DNA of 64,000 nt from Eudromia elegans. Taxonomy: Eukaryota; Chordata; Aves; Tinamiformes; Tinamidae. The translations under genes and the position numbers were made by a program. The notes below the pieces were generated by a model. The model searched no databases. It saw nothing but the letters and a program-made list of their open reading frames with translations, and had not been told where the DNA came from. Of this stretch, positions 52,401-59,500 are shown in pieces (the first letter of the stretch is position 1; the number at the start of each line of letters is the position of its first letter). The DNA lies in the NCBI GenBank assembly GCA_003342815.1, contig PTEX01000004.1, positions 310,001 through 374,000 of the forward strand. The letters are read 5' to 3'.

Positions 52401-54646
52401 TTTCCTGACAACTTGCACATTCTTTAGTAATATTAACATTAAGGAGCTTGTCTCATAATTGCCAGTGAGTGGCAAGCGGTGATAAGCTTAGATACTTCAC
52501 TAAGTTACATAAACACCATGGATTTTTAATTTCAGTAATGATATTAATTAGTCATAATTTGAGGCTTTGATGGTGAAATTTAATTTGAGGTGTACTGCTC
52601 CTTGGCCTCCTATAACTTTTAATAAATGTAAATATATGTGTCACTTCTTGTGACTAATTTATCTTCTTCTTTAGAAAGAGACTTTTAAAAATTTTTTGTT
52701 CACCTTCAGGAGTATTTCATAAGTCTATGTGATTTAGTTTATTGCTATGCTATCTCACAAAGTCATGAAAGCTTGAAGATTATAGAAGCAAAAGGTAGTA
52801 TTAGAAGTTCACTTCCAGATATGCGTCTCTTGTGAATTAGAAAGAGTGCCAGGGAGAAGAGACAAGTCTGATGGAATTTAATTTATAAGGGGCATACAGA
52901 GATTTAAGTTTAAAATTGATGGAGAGAAATAAGGGGGAGGTGAGGGTGAGGGGGAAATATGAAAGGAACAACAGTCTGCATCTATAGATATTTTTAGCCC
53001 CAAAGTTCCCAATACATTAGGCAGTTGAAAGGAAAAGTAATCAGAAATCTTGTTTATACCTGACCTTCATATTTCTGGTCAAATGCTCCAATTATGACAA
53101 CTTTTTCCTAACAAGATATTTTGAAAGAAGCTCTGAGAATGGAGTCTTATTTCTATACCCATCTTAGAAAGGAAGAGATTCAACTGACAAAATTTATATG
53201 AGGATCATTCAGTAGACATATTTGTAATCTCTATTATTATCAGACCAAAAAGGTTGATCTAAAGAATAAGCTACCAGTTGTTATCTAAAGAATATTCTTC
53301 AGAAATTGTTTTTCATGGCCACTCTACTTTTCTTAAGTTTTATATTACAAAGATCCCAGGAGTCACAGATGCTTCACATTAGTTTTGTGAATTGGTTCCT
53401 GTCTTTCTCTTCGTACAGTTCATCATTTCAAGATTTTAACCTGGATGGTTTCCCAGTAGCCATATGGATTTCAGGCTTTCTATTGTTGGGAATATCTGTT
53501 CCAGGACTTGCTTAGCTGAGCCTTTAGGGAGTGGAAAATAGCCACCAGTCATCTTAACTTTTGCAGCTAGGATGACAGTCTTCTCTGACCCTTTAGTTCT
53601 GGTGATATACAACACTCTTGTGTCAGCACAGTACACAGTAGGAATGGCATAATGGTTAAATAAAAACAAATTGTCTTGAATGTTGATTTTTATTGTCATG
53701 ACAGCTATCCTCTGTAGTATATACTGATATCACTTTTTATCCTTCTTTTTCACAAATTCTTATAATTATTTGACTGTTTTATAAAATTTGTAACCTAATG
53801 AAAATGAATAATTTATTGTAACATCATGACGCTATGGGACACCATTCTAGAACAAAGCTTTCTAGGACTCTTAAGTGTTAAAGGCATGCAATAATCATTA
53901 CTTTGTAAATGAATTTAGTGTGACCAGGATTCATTTGTATGATTTTTATCTGTTGTTTGCTATGAGTATTGTCAAAGTCAAAGACCATACAGTCAAAAGA
54001 GCGTACAATAGTATAATTCTAGGTGAATGCAAAAAACTTTGTCAAAAAATGGTCATTCATTCTTTTGCTAATGTCCCAATCATGGTGGTTTTGTTTTCCT
54101 TATGGAAGTGAAAACATCTCGCTATTCTTATTTAATCTGTGAAGACCTGCTCCCTGACTTGACATTCAGTTGTATTCAGCTAAGATTTTACTGTGCTGTT
54201 CAAAAAGTTGCACTGTGATTATTTATAGTAGTCAGGAAGGACTGTGTCTCAGACAGTCATACACCTACACTGGTGTAGGTGAGATCATTAGAAAAAGATA
54301 TGTTGTATGAATTGATATCTACTTTCTTCCCTTTAATTTCGGCTTTTTTTTTTTTTTTAAACATCATTGACATTATTTGTATTTATCATTGAATATTTAT
54401 TAGTATTGCTTGTTGTGTGTATTATAATATCACATAGTGAAATATACTATCGATATAAAACCTATTAATGGCTAGTCAGCAAAATTTACATGTTTTTCTG
54501 AGGATGTTTAATTACTTTTTTCATCTGATTTATTTCTAGCTCTTACAAAAAAAATGGCTCCTTTTGATCTAAGTGCCACCAAGGAAGACTCCACTAATGT
54601 TGCTGTGAACGACATGAAGTCACAAGCAGAAAAAGGGAAGCAGTAG
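1091..54646 (+). CDS. CEP128: CEP128, 3' part of the gene (8 exons, C-terminal 244 residues)
   Basis: CEP128 is a long coiled-coil protein of the mother centriole's subdistal appendages and of the ciliary basal body. Eight exons joined across GT..AG introns give a continuous 735-nt frame ending in TAG. Identification rests on remembered similarity to human CEP128 (about 1094 residues) in matching order: DPHRWLAE, then [42 protein letters not shown], a short SSSW..FLSS stretch and a final KED-containing tail. The upstream exons, including the start codon, lie outside the window. In human the 5' end lies next to TSHR and the 3' end faces DIO2; neither is seen here. The coding part is 735 nt in about 53.6 kb. 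No frameshift or internal stop is present, so the gene looks intact. Exon calls are mine by eye and lack transcript support. Confidence 0.93.
1151..3561 (+). other. CEP128: CEP128 intron (2.4 kb)
   Basis: This GT..AG intron lies between the exons ending at 1150 and starting at 3562. It is AT-rich with no recognised transposon. It contains the inverted repeat at 3381-3431 and a short direct duplication of AATATACAGTTAATATAC type near 2943-2976. The open frames in it are short and unlike known proteins. Confidence 0.85.
3381..3431. repeat. Inverted repeat, 21-bp arms, 9-nt loop
   Basis: Arms at 3381-3401 and 3411-3431 are reverse complements at 20 of 21 positions, separated by a 9-nt spacer at 3402-3410. 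Core arm sequence: AGTAATAGCTA paired with TAGCTATTACT. A transcript of either strand could fold into a long hairpin. The flanks do not extend the pairing. It could be a fragment of a palindromic DNA transposon or a chance palindrome fixed by template switching. Confidence 0.85.
3562..3754 (+). CDS. CEP128: CEP128 exon b (coiled-coil exon)
   Basis: This 193-nt exon enters in phase 0 and leaves after the first base of a codon. The acceptor is AATGTAG at 3555-3561 and the donor is GAG|GTGAGT at 3755, a near-ideal 5' splice site. It encodes residues 21-84 of the visible part plus one base. The composition is that of a coiled coil, very rich in K, E, Q and R, with leucines in heptad spacing (K-L-Q-W-L-C-E-E, then Q-S-R-E-Q-L-K-H-L, then [13 protein letters not shown]). 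This is the best conserved exon in the window and identifies the gene. The frame stays open past the donor for 15 codons and stops at 3799-3801, so retention of this intron would give a shortened protein. Confidence 0.95.
6365..6423. repeat. AT-rich direct duplication, period 40
   Basis: The 19-nt unit TTTTCTGTTTTATATATAC occurs at 6365-6383, and the same unit recurs at 6405-6423, separated by a TA-rich spacer. It is a local tandem duplication or microsatellite-driven expansion in an intron. Confidence 0.8.
10095..10150 (-). mobile_element. Possible MIR-type SINE remnant
   Basis: The run ATGGGGAATGGAGACATAGG, then AAAATGACATGCCCCAA resembles the reverse complement of the conserved MIR core (ATGGGGAAACTGAGGCACAG, then TTAAGTGACTTGCCCAAGG). 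Similarity is short and moderate, so this is tentative. Only about 55 nt are recognisable. Confidence 0.4.
13366..13394 (+). repeat. T-rich tract ending in ACAG
   Basis: An almost pure T run followed by ACAG resembles a strong 3' splice site, but the following sequence has no fitting donor and hits a stop in the CEP128 frame. I regard it as a decoy acceptor in the intron. Confidence 0.7.
16196..16335. other. Small CpG-bearing patch in intron
   Basis: About seven CpG dinucleotides fall in 140 nt, with three TGACG/GACG-like words (around 16288, 16301-16311 and 16327). The surrounding kilobases have very few CpG. This could be a regulatory site kept from methylation loss, or chance. No coding signal is seen. 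Confidence 0.4.
16801..17172 (-). mobile_element. CR1 LINE, 5'-truncated 3' end, minus orientation
   Basis: Starts with TCACAGAATCATAGAATGGC and GGTTGGAAGGGACC on the + strand, the reverse complement of the CR1 3' tail. The end of ORF2 reads on the minus strand from about 17169 to 16874 with N-H-typical elements: [19 protein letters not shown] and [12 protein letters not shown]. It looks younger than the copy at 365-755: the frame is open over about 99 codons and the tail region CCAACCCCCCTGC is complete. It is inserted antisense in a CEP128 intron. Confidence 0.95.
17199..17240. repeat. Tandem duplication of 19 nt, period 23
   Basis: TCACTACTTAATGATGAAA occurs at 17199-17217 and again, identically, at 17222-17240, about 30 nt past the 5' end of the CR1 copy. 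The perfect identity suggests a recent event. Confidence 0.9.
18340..18358 (+). repeat. (T)19 tract followed by AG
   Basis: A 19-T run is followed by AG at 18359-18360. It resembles a splice acceptor, but no matching exon or donor follows in the CEP128 frame. Confidence 0.85.
18365..18790. other. CpG-retaining intronic patch (425 bp)
   Basis: I count about 14 CpG dinucleotides between 18386 and 18785, including GTCGACCTCGCGG, AGCGCGG, TCTCGCC and CACCGGC, while the neighbouring kilobases are nearly devoid of CpG. A near-palindrome AGTCGACC/GGTTGACT lies at about 18385-18404. No gene or known repeat was recognised. It may be an unmethylated regulatory element or a younger insertion that has not yet decayed. 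Confidence 0.5.
19003..19053. repeat. A-rich low-complexity tract
   Basis: Runs of A are interrupted by CCC and single C bases over about 50 nt. It is simple low-complexity DNA; the minus-strand reading frame through it is only Phe/Gly/Val repeats. Confidence 0.9.
21413..21434. repeat. Poly(A) tract in intron
   Basis: A run of about 16 A follows AAAG, with no upstream retroposed sequence recognised. Confidence 0.75.
21936..21972. repeat. (TA)n(TG)n(TA)n microsatellite
   Basis: Alternating pyrimidine-purine run: TATATA, then TGTGTGTGTGTG, then TATATATATATA. It is likely length-polymorphic. Confidence 0.95.
23865..23995 (-). mobile_element. MIR-type SINE remnant, minus orientation
   Basis: The order of matches fits the reverse complement of MIR: GTTAATCCTCACATCAGC, then CTCTGTGAAGACAGG (as in CCTGTGAGGTAGG), a TA-rich middle, a decayed GAGAGG-like part, and finally GTGGCAGAGCCTGAAAT (as in AGTGGCAGAGCCGGGATT). 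About 130 nt are recognisable with clear decay in the middle. MIR elements are ancient and occur at low copy number in bird genomes. It is identified by memory of the consensus, not by alignment. Confidence 0.65.
25850..26089 (-). other. Unidentified GC-rich open frame, 79 codons, in intron
   Basis: This block is clearly more GC-rich than its AT-rich surroundings and carries a 79-codon minus-strand frame with a Met start. Five cysteines are present (contexts [22 protein letters not shown] and S-C-P-F). An N-C-T sequon is also present. On the minus strand a possible acceptor (CACAG before GACTTGCACC) and donor (CCCAAAT|GTATGT) could frame an exon-like segment of about 150 nt. A second minus frame is also open for about 40 codons. 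I do not recognise the product. Options are a fragment of an inserted gene, an exon of an antisense transcript, or chance. Confidence 0.3.
27821..27856. repeat. TAATTA-rich palindromic cluster
   Basis: ATAATTAAT at 27821-27829 is the exact reverse complement of ATTAATTAT at 27848-27856, with further TAATTA/ATTAAT words between. Such words fit homeodomain binding sites but are also expected in very AT-rich DNA. Confidence 0.45.
28263..28280. repeat. (A)18 tract
   Basis: An uninterrupted run of 18 A in the large CEP128 intron. Confidence 0.9.
28890..28904. repeat. (TA)n tract
   Basis: A short run of about seven TA units in intronic sequence. Confidence 0.85.
29417..29466 (+). CDS. CEP128: CEP128 exon c
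   Basis: This 50-nt exon begins with the last two bases of the codon split from the exon ending at 3754 (G+AG, Glu) and ends in phase 0. The acceptor is a T-rich tract ending TTACAG at 29411-29416; the donor is CAG|GTATGC at 29467. It encodes [17 protein letters not shown], corresponding to the human segment ending EEMGSLQ. The phase fits exactly across a 25.7-kb intron, which strongly supports both boundaries. The exon continues the coiled coil. Confidence 0.93.
29467..32300 (+). other. CEP128: CEP128 intron (2.8 kb)
   Basis: GTATGC..TTTTTAG intron between exon c and the microexon. AT-rich, no transposon recognised. The open frames at 29569-29906 and 30046-30831 are short, overlap on both strands and lack coding features. 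Confidence 0.85.
32301..32324 (+). CDS. CEP128: CEP128 microexon d (24 nt, 8 codons)
   Basis: This 24-nt exon has phase 0 on both sides. The acceptor is a T-rich tract ending TTTTTAG at 32294-32300 and the donor is ATG|GTAAGT at 32325, a strong 5' splice site. It encodes E-R-I-L-A-L-E-M, which fits the human stretch DRVIALET lying between GSLQ and STQVALDH, so the eight residues sit in the expected place. It is far too short to be found by an open-reading-frame search; it was found from flanking homology and splice signals. Skipping it would keep the frame but remove about one heptad of the coiled coil. Confidence 0.9.
32408..32418. repeat. (C)11 homopolymer
   Basis: Eleven consecutive C (G on the minus strand) in AT-rich DNA, shortly after the microexon's donor. 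It is a likely site of length variation and sequencing error. Confidence 0.9.
33086..33323 (+). mobile_element. CR1 LINE, 5'-truncated 3' end, plus orientation
   Basis: Begins at CTGAAGCACAGGAAATTCCC and ends with ATTCTGTGGTTCTGTGATC, the tandem 8-nt tail typical of CR1. Internal landmarks in order are AAACATGAGGAG, AAGGGTGACTGAGCACTGGA, CCAGAGAGGTGGTGGAATC, TGCTTGAGCAGAAGAGTTG and GATCCCTTCCAATCTCAA. The ORF2 remnant is broken by several stops and a frame change, so it looks older than the copy at 16801-17172. It is the only CR1 copy here that lies in the same orientation as CEP128. Confidence 0.92.
34379..34442 (+). repeat. AATAAA plus (A)30 tract, resembling a retroposed mRNA end
   Basis: An AATAAA hexamer at 34379-34384 lies 28 nt upstream of an uninterrupted run of 30 A at 34413-34442. 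That spacing is what a reverse-transcribed polyadenylated RNA would leave. The sequence upstream is not recognised and no clear target-site duplication is seen. Processed copies are rare in birds because CR1 does not copy poly(A) RNA well, so a chance poly(A) expansion or an LTR-derived end are alternatives. Confidence 0.4.
37396..37418 (+). repeat. (T)23 tract followed by AG
   Basis: A run of 23 T followed by AG at 37419-37420; 28 nt later there is a GTAGGA preceded by ATAG, forming a pseudo-microexon shape. The 28 nt would shift the CEP128 frame, so I do not call an exon. The preceding 50 nt contain repeats of TTTCAGGATA. Confidence 0.85.
40735..41405 (-). mobile_element. Old CR1-type LINE remnant (reverse-transcriptase region), minus orientation
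   Basis: The + strand shows, in the right order, the reverse complement of an old amniote CR1-family ORF2. The landmarks are GATCATTCTTGTTGCTCGTC near 40782, CTGAGGTGAGGATCCCAAAC near 40836, TTCCTAATAGTGTCAAATAT near 40927, GTAGCTCTTCACAG-like sequence near 41055, ACCTCACTGT near 41127, TATTCAATAGCACAGATCCT near 41158, and GCCTTTGGTGAGGGATTTCT at about 41317. The last, read on the minus strand, gives I-P-H-Q-R preceded by a decayed D-F-x-K-A-F-D-like motif of the LINE reverse transcriptase. There are many stops and indels. It is much older than the three tail-bearing CR1 copies. Confidence 0.8.
42016..42150. other. CpG-retaining patch in intron (135 bp)
   Basis: I count about ten CpG dinucleotides in 135 nt, including ACGCGC, GGCGGA, GACGTT, and two close GTCGTC words (42119-42125 and 42138-42143). 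The flanks are CpG-poor. A plus-strand frame is open over it but has no family features. It may be a regulatory element or the remains of a younger insertion. Confidence 0.45.
42625..42651. repeat. (A)14(TA)n microsatellite
   Basis: A run of 14 A is followed by about five TA units. Simple repeat in the 12.9-kb intron. Confidence 0.9.
44141..44150 (+). promoter_or_regulatory. Possible CTCF-core-like word
   Basis: AGGGGGCGCT matches the ten-base core of the CTCF recognition motif and stands out in AT-rich, CpG-poor sequence. The upstream half of the motif (CCACT in the consensus) is not matched well, so binding is uncertain. Confidence 0.3.
45233..45310 (+). CDS. CEP128: CEP128 exon e
   Basis: This 78-nt exon has phase 0 at both ends. 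The acceptor is CTGTTTTTTAG at 45222-45232 and the donor is GGA|GTAAGA at 45311. It encodes 26 residues (110-135 of the visible part) reading [13 protein letters not shown] followed by [11 protein letters not shown]. This matches the human block [21 protein letters not shown] almost residue for residue. It is the last strongly conserved block; the sequence after it diverges. A 12.9-kb intron precedes it and a 1.9-kb intron follows. Confidence 0.95.
45311..47249 (+). other. CEP128: CEP128 intron (1.9 kb)
   Basis: GTAAGA..TTATAG intron between exons e and f. Very AT-rich; no transposon or gene recognised. Confidence 0.88.
47250..47363 (+). CDS. CEP128: CEP128 exon f (tail coiled-coil segment)
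   Basis: This 114-nt exon has phase 0 at both ends. The acceptor is TTTATAG at 47243-47249; the donor is AAG|GTGTGT at 47364. It encodes 38 residues (136-173), including [18 protein letters not shown], then a Lys/Arg-rich stretch. Leucine and hydrophobic spacing suggests a short further coiled coil. As I recall it, the human protein has only loose similarity here (a RY.KY motif and a later SLQ), so this exon appears to evolve faster than those before it. Clean splice sites, an open frame and matching phase support it. Confidence 0.9.
47790..47872 (-). mobile_element. MIR-type SINE core remnant, minus orientation
   Basis: CATTTCACAGTAGAGAAAAT, then TCAGGCAAACAGATGTGAAA, then TGATTTGCCAAAGGTCACTC followed by AGCAGAGG follows the reverse complement of the MIR core (ATTTTACAGATGAGGAAACT, GAGGCACAGAGAGGTTAAG, TGACTTGCCCAAGGTCACAC). 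About 80 nt align well by eye with few gaps; this is the clearest of the three MIR-like remnants. Confidence 0.72.
50211..50229. repeat. Poly(A) tract, about 19-20 nt
   Basis: An uninterrupted A run following GTTAAAGT in a CEP128 intron. No retroposed body was recognised upstream. Confidence 0.85.
50665..50773 (+). CDS. CEP128: CEP128 exon g
   Basis: This 109-nt exon starts in phase 0 and leaves after the first base of a codon. The acceptor is TATTTTTCACAG at 50653-50664; the donor is ATT|GTAAGT at 50774. It encodes residues 174-209 plus one base. The first third is acidic and hydrophilic ([10 protein letters not shown]); the remainder is serine-rich, with S-S-S-W-R and S-S-F-L-S-S matching a SSSW..HSRFLSS stretch in human CEP128. 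The segment is probably disordered rather than coiled coil. Confidence 0.92.
50774..54539 (+). other. CEP128: CEP128 last intron (3.8 kb)
   Basis: GTAAGT..TTCTAG intron before the terminal exon. It contains short TTA-type repeats near 52130-52150 and a 15-T run near 54344-54358. The minus-strand frame at 53436-53699 is listed separately. Nothing else recognised. Confidence 0.88.
53436..53699 (-). other. Unidentified 87-codon open frame in last CEP128 intron
   Basis: A minus-strand frame starting at a Met and running 87 codons has balanced composition (not the Phe/Lys/Ile bias of chance frames around it), with stretches such as [10 protein letters not shown] and [11 protein letters not shown]. 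It might be a remnant of a retroposed or transposon-borne coding sequence. I do not recognise a family, and there is no promoter or polyadenylation support, so chance is a serious alternative. Confidence 0.2.
54540..54646 (+). CDS. CEP128: CEP128 last coding exon and stop codon
   Basis: The coding part is 107 nt. The acceptor is TTTATTTCTAG at 54529-54539. The first two bases complete a Ser codon begun in the exon ending at 50773, and the frame ends at TAG (54644-54646). It encodes [10 protein letters not shown] followed by a K-E-D-S-T-N stretch and a hydrophilic end, similar in order to the human S-F-T-K-R, A-P-D and N-K-E-D-A-T elements. An eight-A run within the exon (54548-54555) is a place where sequencing or replication slippage could shift the frame; as given, the frame is intact. 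Confidence 0.92.
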
Positions 54647-55003
54647 AATATTTTACAAAAGCACATCAACTTTTCCTGTGGTAAATTTGATTGCACTCCT
54701 TTGTTTTAAAGTAGTAGTAATTCTGTCTGTTTATGAGAGTGATAAACCTTTACTTATTAATCTATTGCCAAAAGCCTAAATGAAAGAGCATCAAGAGAGA
54801 GACTAACAACTCTGTTGTTATTGTAAATAATTTATATGCCAAAGGTTTTCCAGAATTATGCTCTATTCTCTTGCATTGTTTCTGTGCTCTTCCTAAATTT
54901 GTTCTATACCTGGAGCCTTGGTAGGTGAAAGACCTGTGATATTAATCTTTTCTATAAGTTTATTAACGCCAGCACAGAAATTTTGCTGACATATTTTTAT
55001 AAC

Positions 55004-55009
55004 ATTAAA
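55004..55009 (+). terminator. Candidate poly(A) signal ATTAAA
   Basis: First plausible polyadenylation hexamer after the CEP128 stop codon, about 360 nt downstream; a T/G-rich stretch (TTTTGTACAG) follows only about 70 nt later, which weakens the call. Confidence 0.35.
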
Positions 55010-56534
55010 TAATGTTCTTAAAACATTCAAAAAATACTTTTGGCCTAATATTTATTATGAGAGTCATTATACTGTTTTGTACAGACATTTGTGATACAAA
55101 TACTTTGGATTTTTCAGTTTCCAACTGTCATTTCACAGGTGATTAGAGAGAAGTGATCGATATTAAACAAAAAAAAATTCTTCAAAATTGACGGGAGTTT
55201 GTAATAATGATTTCAGGATCAGCATATCTTTATTTTCAACTGTTTAGAATTATTTTTCTTGCCAGAATATACAATATCTTATCAAATGTTATGACAAAGT
55301 TGATCTGTATGAGCTCTAATATGGCACTTAACCAGTTTCCTGATCAAGACCTACTTGCACCCATCTGTATTAAGCACCTTGAAGGGCAGTGCACTCTGAC
55401 TGTGAAAATGTTAATGGTAGTTTTTAATGTTCATTTATTTATTTTGTTTTGTTCTTTTTTAGAAGTTTAGACATGTCCTATTGATTTTAAAATGTTATGG
55501 AACTACAATATTGCACTGTTGTACCGAGCCTGATGGCTCTCTTTTAAGCAAATTTAGTATCTGTCTACATCACTCTGGGCTCGAACAGCGTATCACAGCA
55601 GAATCTTCTCTTGTCATAAGAAATGTCAGTGTTTCTGATGGTCCTAGTTTGTCTGCTATCTTTAGTGCTTCTGTTTAAGTCACCACTAATGTGCCTTAAA
55701 AATTGGCAAGTCCTGTCAGAGTACTGTAGCAACACAAACACCAGTGCAGCAATTCTGTTTTATCAACTTCTTTCTTACTAGGGAGCCTCTTCCTTCTGAA
55801 CACCTTCTAAAACACTATTTCTCCTTTTTATTATTAAAAACCCTATAGGTCTGTTGGTCATAATTCTGAGGTCGTTATGCGCCACATAAAAATGAGACTT
55901 TTCCTTCCCCCTGCAGTCCCAGTGGACTTGATTTACAGAATCCTCTTGTATGCAGCCTGTGTCAAACAAAACTGTTCGCTAAGAACATCAAAATGAGAAA
56001 TGGAAATGAGAAAAAATTGAAATGATTTTGCTTGCATTTTCTGTGCACTTAAGTTACTTGATTGTATAGAAACAGTTATTCACAATTTTTCAGGTCCCTT
56101 TTTTTTTTTTTTTTCTATTTTGCTGTTAAATGTTTTCTTTACTTTCTGCATGTGCATAATGCTATGCGTTGTGGTGCTGGCACAGGCTTTTTCCTGGCAC
56201 ATCTACTGATTTAGAAGGTCAGGAAAGCAAAACGGGGACATCCGTCTCCCCTGATCTGAACAGTAATGACAGGGCCAGAACAAAAACATAAACAAATAAT
56301 CACTTACAGTAGAGAAGACTGGACAAATAGAAACCTGTCTGTGTCATGGTGTATAAAGAATGTGGATGACATGAAGCAGTGTTTAACTCAGGCCACAGTT
56401 ACCATAAACTAAACTTACTTTAAGTGTATCCAGCATTTGTAACTTATTTTTCTAATTAGATCAGAGCACATCTGTAAATAGAGTATTTAAAATATTTTAT
56501 CTGGTTTGTCTGGTGAAATGTTAAAAGATTGCAA

Positions 56535-56540
56535 AATAAA
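56535..56540 (+). terminator. Candidate poly(A) signal AATAAA
   Basis: First canonical AATAAA after the CEP128 stop codon, 1.9 kb downstream. No strong GT-rich downstream element is seen. The next AATAAA hexamers are much farther (for example 58843-58848). Confidence 0.4.
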
Positions 56541-59500
56541 ATGTCAGCAGCTTACAGACTTCATGGTACCTGCAAATTATGGCTAAAAAAATATAGAGAG
56601 GTCATTTAAAAATATTTTATAGTGTAGTAAATCATGCTCTCAAAATACATCATGTAATGAGATCTTTTTAAAAAGGTGACTGATGCATAGATTGCTGATG
56701 GATAAATGTAAATCCAAGCCTCTTTACTGAAGCTGAAGCAGTTTTTGAGATGTGAAGTGCCTGCTGGTATGTGAGTTGAGCTCAAAGAGCCTCATCTGAG
56801 ATGGAGTATTTGAAAAATAGTATCGTCTCTTTTTCCAAAAGAACTTGTAAAAATCTGGATATTAATTCTTACTCTCTTATTTATTCAGTTTTCCTCACTT
56901 GAACCTCAGAAATCCGAACCATGTTTCCTTAAAACAGTTTCACTACTGTTTTACGATGTTTTACTACCGAGGGTAAGCAGTCAGAACTCCCTCATTATTA
57001 CATCAAGTATTGAACCAATTTTCATACAATTTGGGACAGAAATCACAACTAGGTGATGAATTCTGGCTTTAAGGCTCCTTAGATATGTTCAGTACTCAAT
57101 GTATTTGCCTTTGGCCACATGACAGGATTTTCAGTAGTTTTACTTCCGCGCTCAAATTTTCTAAAAGGCTGAGGGAAAGGAAGAAATTAAACCACAAAAA
57201 AAGAATTTTTTCATGAGTAGGCTTTTGGTCTCTACAGCAGGAAATTCTTCCTTAAATTTACCCTCTTGGCATTCCAGTCCAGATAGCATATAATATTTGT
57301 CTCTATTCCACCTTTGATAGAGGTTCATATTACAAAGTGATTTTTGTTTCCTTTTTATTGAACACTAAAGTTCCATTCATGACAGTATTTGAAACTGTCC
57401 CTTTGTGGTTTAAGAAATAATATTTTTTCCATATTGGCTTGAAATAATATTCCTCTCACCAGTTTCAGTTTTTAAAGTAGAAAAGCAGATAATTTTTGTA
57501 TAAAACATATTTTCTATATTTCAGATCTTAAAATTTGCTGTCTATTTTGCTCATCAGATCTCTTTTGAATTTTAACTCTTTAATGACCAATTCCTCCATT
57601 CTTGCACAGCAGTTTTCAATAATCAAAAATTGTGGGCTCACACATACAAGTGGTGTTTTGTGTCTTCATTCAGTTAAATATTTGATAAATTCATCTGCTT
57701 TATATGTATGTGCTAATTTATGTAATTTATGGATTTAACAAACTAGTTTCAGGCATCCAGATTGTTAAATGCTGTCCTGAATTATAGTGGTTCAATCTTG
57801 TGCTTCCAGTAATGAATTTATTAATCTGAAGAGATGTGCTGGCCCCTTAACATTCCTCATTTCAGTATCAAATAATCAAAACTTAGATTCCTTTTCACTT
57901 CTGTAATAGTTTTTTTTTGTTTTTTTTTTACTGTCGTACATCAAGACTACTTGTTCTTAAATAGTTTTGAGAAGGCAGTTGCTTAATATACCAACAAATT
58001 AATTTTTATTATGTAATTGTATTATTCCAAGAAAAAAACTTCAAAATGAACATAGAACTTAGTCCAGGAAGCAGTGTCCTTCCCTTGTGGGATGAAGTAG
58101 ATCAGAAATGAATCACAATATAAACTGTTTTCTCACATTTGCCTCTCAGATTTTTCATAGGAGATAATATTTAGTTAATACTCAGTTCCTTGGTCATTCA
58201 GACCACAACCACGTCTTTAACCTTTTTCCAGAAATCCTACCAAAACAAATATGATAAAATTCCTTACCTCAAACACACCACTGTTTTGACAGGCTCTAAT
58301 ATCCTTTCTTGATTTAAGGAATCAGTTTTTCTTTGGCTTATAAAGCATAATCTCTGACCATATAAAACTGGAGGGATTTTTCATGAATGAAAATACCAGT
58401 ATTACTGTGATAGTGACAAGCACATATTTTTGTAACACTCCTTTTTAAGTCTAAAAGATTAATAGTACAAAACCTGAACATGTTCTCTTATTTATAACAA
58501 TATGATTAATGCATTAATATATACATTGCTAATGTCAAAATTTACCAGGTTTTTGCAAAACACTTTATATTGAAAAAAGTGTTAGTAATATATTTATCTC
58601 TTTAATCTTGGTCTTTCACTCACAAAAATAATTGATGCTGAATCTGGAGACGTAGGCTTGTTGAGCCGGACGTCACACAAATTCCTGTGCTTTTTATCTA
58701 TTTGTAGAATTTGGAAACTGATGGAGATAAAAACAAACAATAGAAAGAATGAGATGCAGTTTGTGAAATAATTTATAACTTCAGAATACTTATTCTTGAT
58801 GTCTTAATTTAAAGTCAGTTTTTGAGCTAGTTTTTACATCTAAATAAAAGTGAACTCTAAGAAAGATTCCATTTTAGTCAAATTATTTTTAAACATACTA
58901 AAATATTTTTCTCTTTACCACAACTCATCTATATACATCTAGATACAATGTGTCTAGTTTGTTATGGATATGAACTTCATTGGTTTCCTGCTTTAATCTA
59001 CAAAATTTAATGATATTTTAAGTCTGAACAAAATGTTTGATCTGAGTGCGGAAGTACAGCAGAACAGAATCTCATAACCTTGTTTTTTAAATGAGATTAG
59101 TGCCTCTGGCAATATTGACAGCAAAAATGAAAGAAATTATTATGGTTAAAATATAGCAACATTCAATATCTATTGTTTGTAGTAAAAACAATAGCTATCA
59201 TGTTTCTCAAGCTGAATTTGCACATCTCACATTTCTTTGCCTTTGAGAAGGAGAGTTGGGGTTTTCTTGCACAAGGAGATGCAAATCCTATAATATCAAT
59301 ACCTTGAGAAAATATGCAGAGATTTTTTTTTTGTAATTTCTAGTCATTTATTCAGGTGCTTTCTTGGTGCTATTTGGTACTAAATGTTTTTGAGCCAGAT
59401 ACTATTTCTTTAAATGCATTTAAATACATGACCTGTGCAAGATAACTTTTTTAGAGTTAATCCTGTTATATTTTTTCGGGCAAATGGCTGTTTTGCTTAG

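Larger units (their letters stand above)
54647..56540 (+). other. CEP128: Probable CEP128 3' UTR
   Basis: Follows the TAG stop directly. Candidate polyadenylation signals are ATTAAA at 55004-55009 and AATAAA at 56535-56540; I cannot tell which, if either, is used. Two matches to the Pumilio element TGTAAATA lie at 54832-54839 and 56473-56480. The open frames at 55207-55678 in this stretch look like chance frames. Confidence 0.5.
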
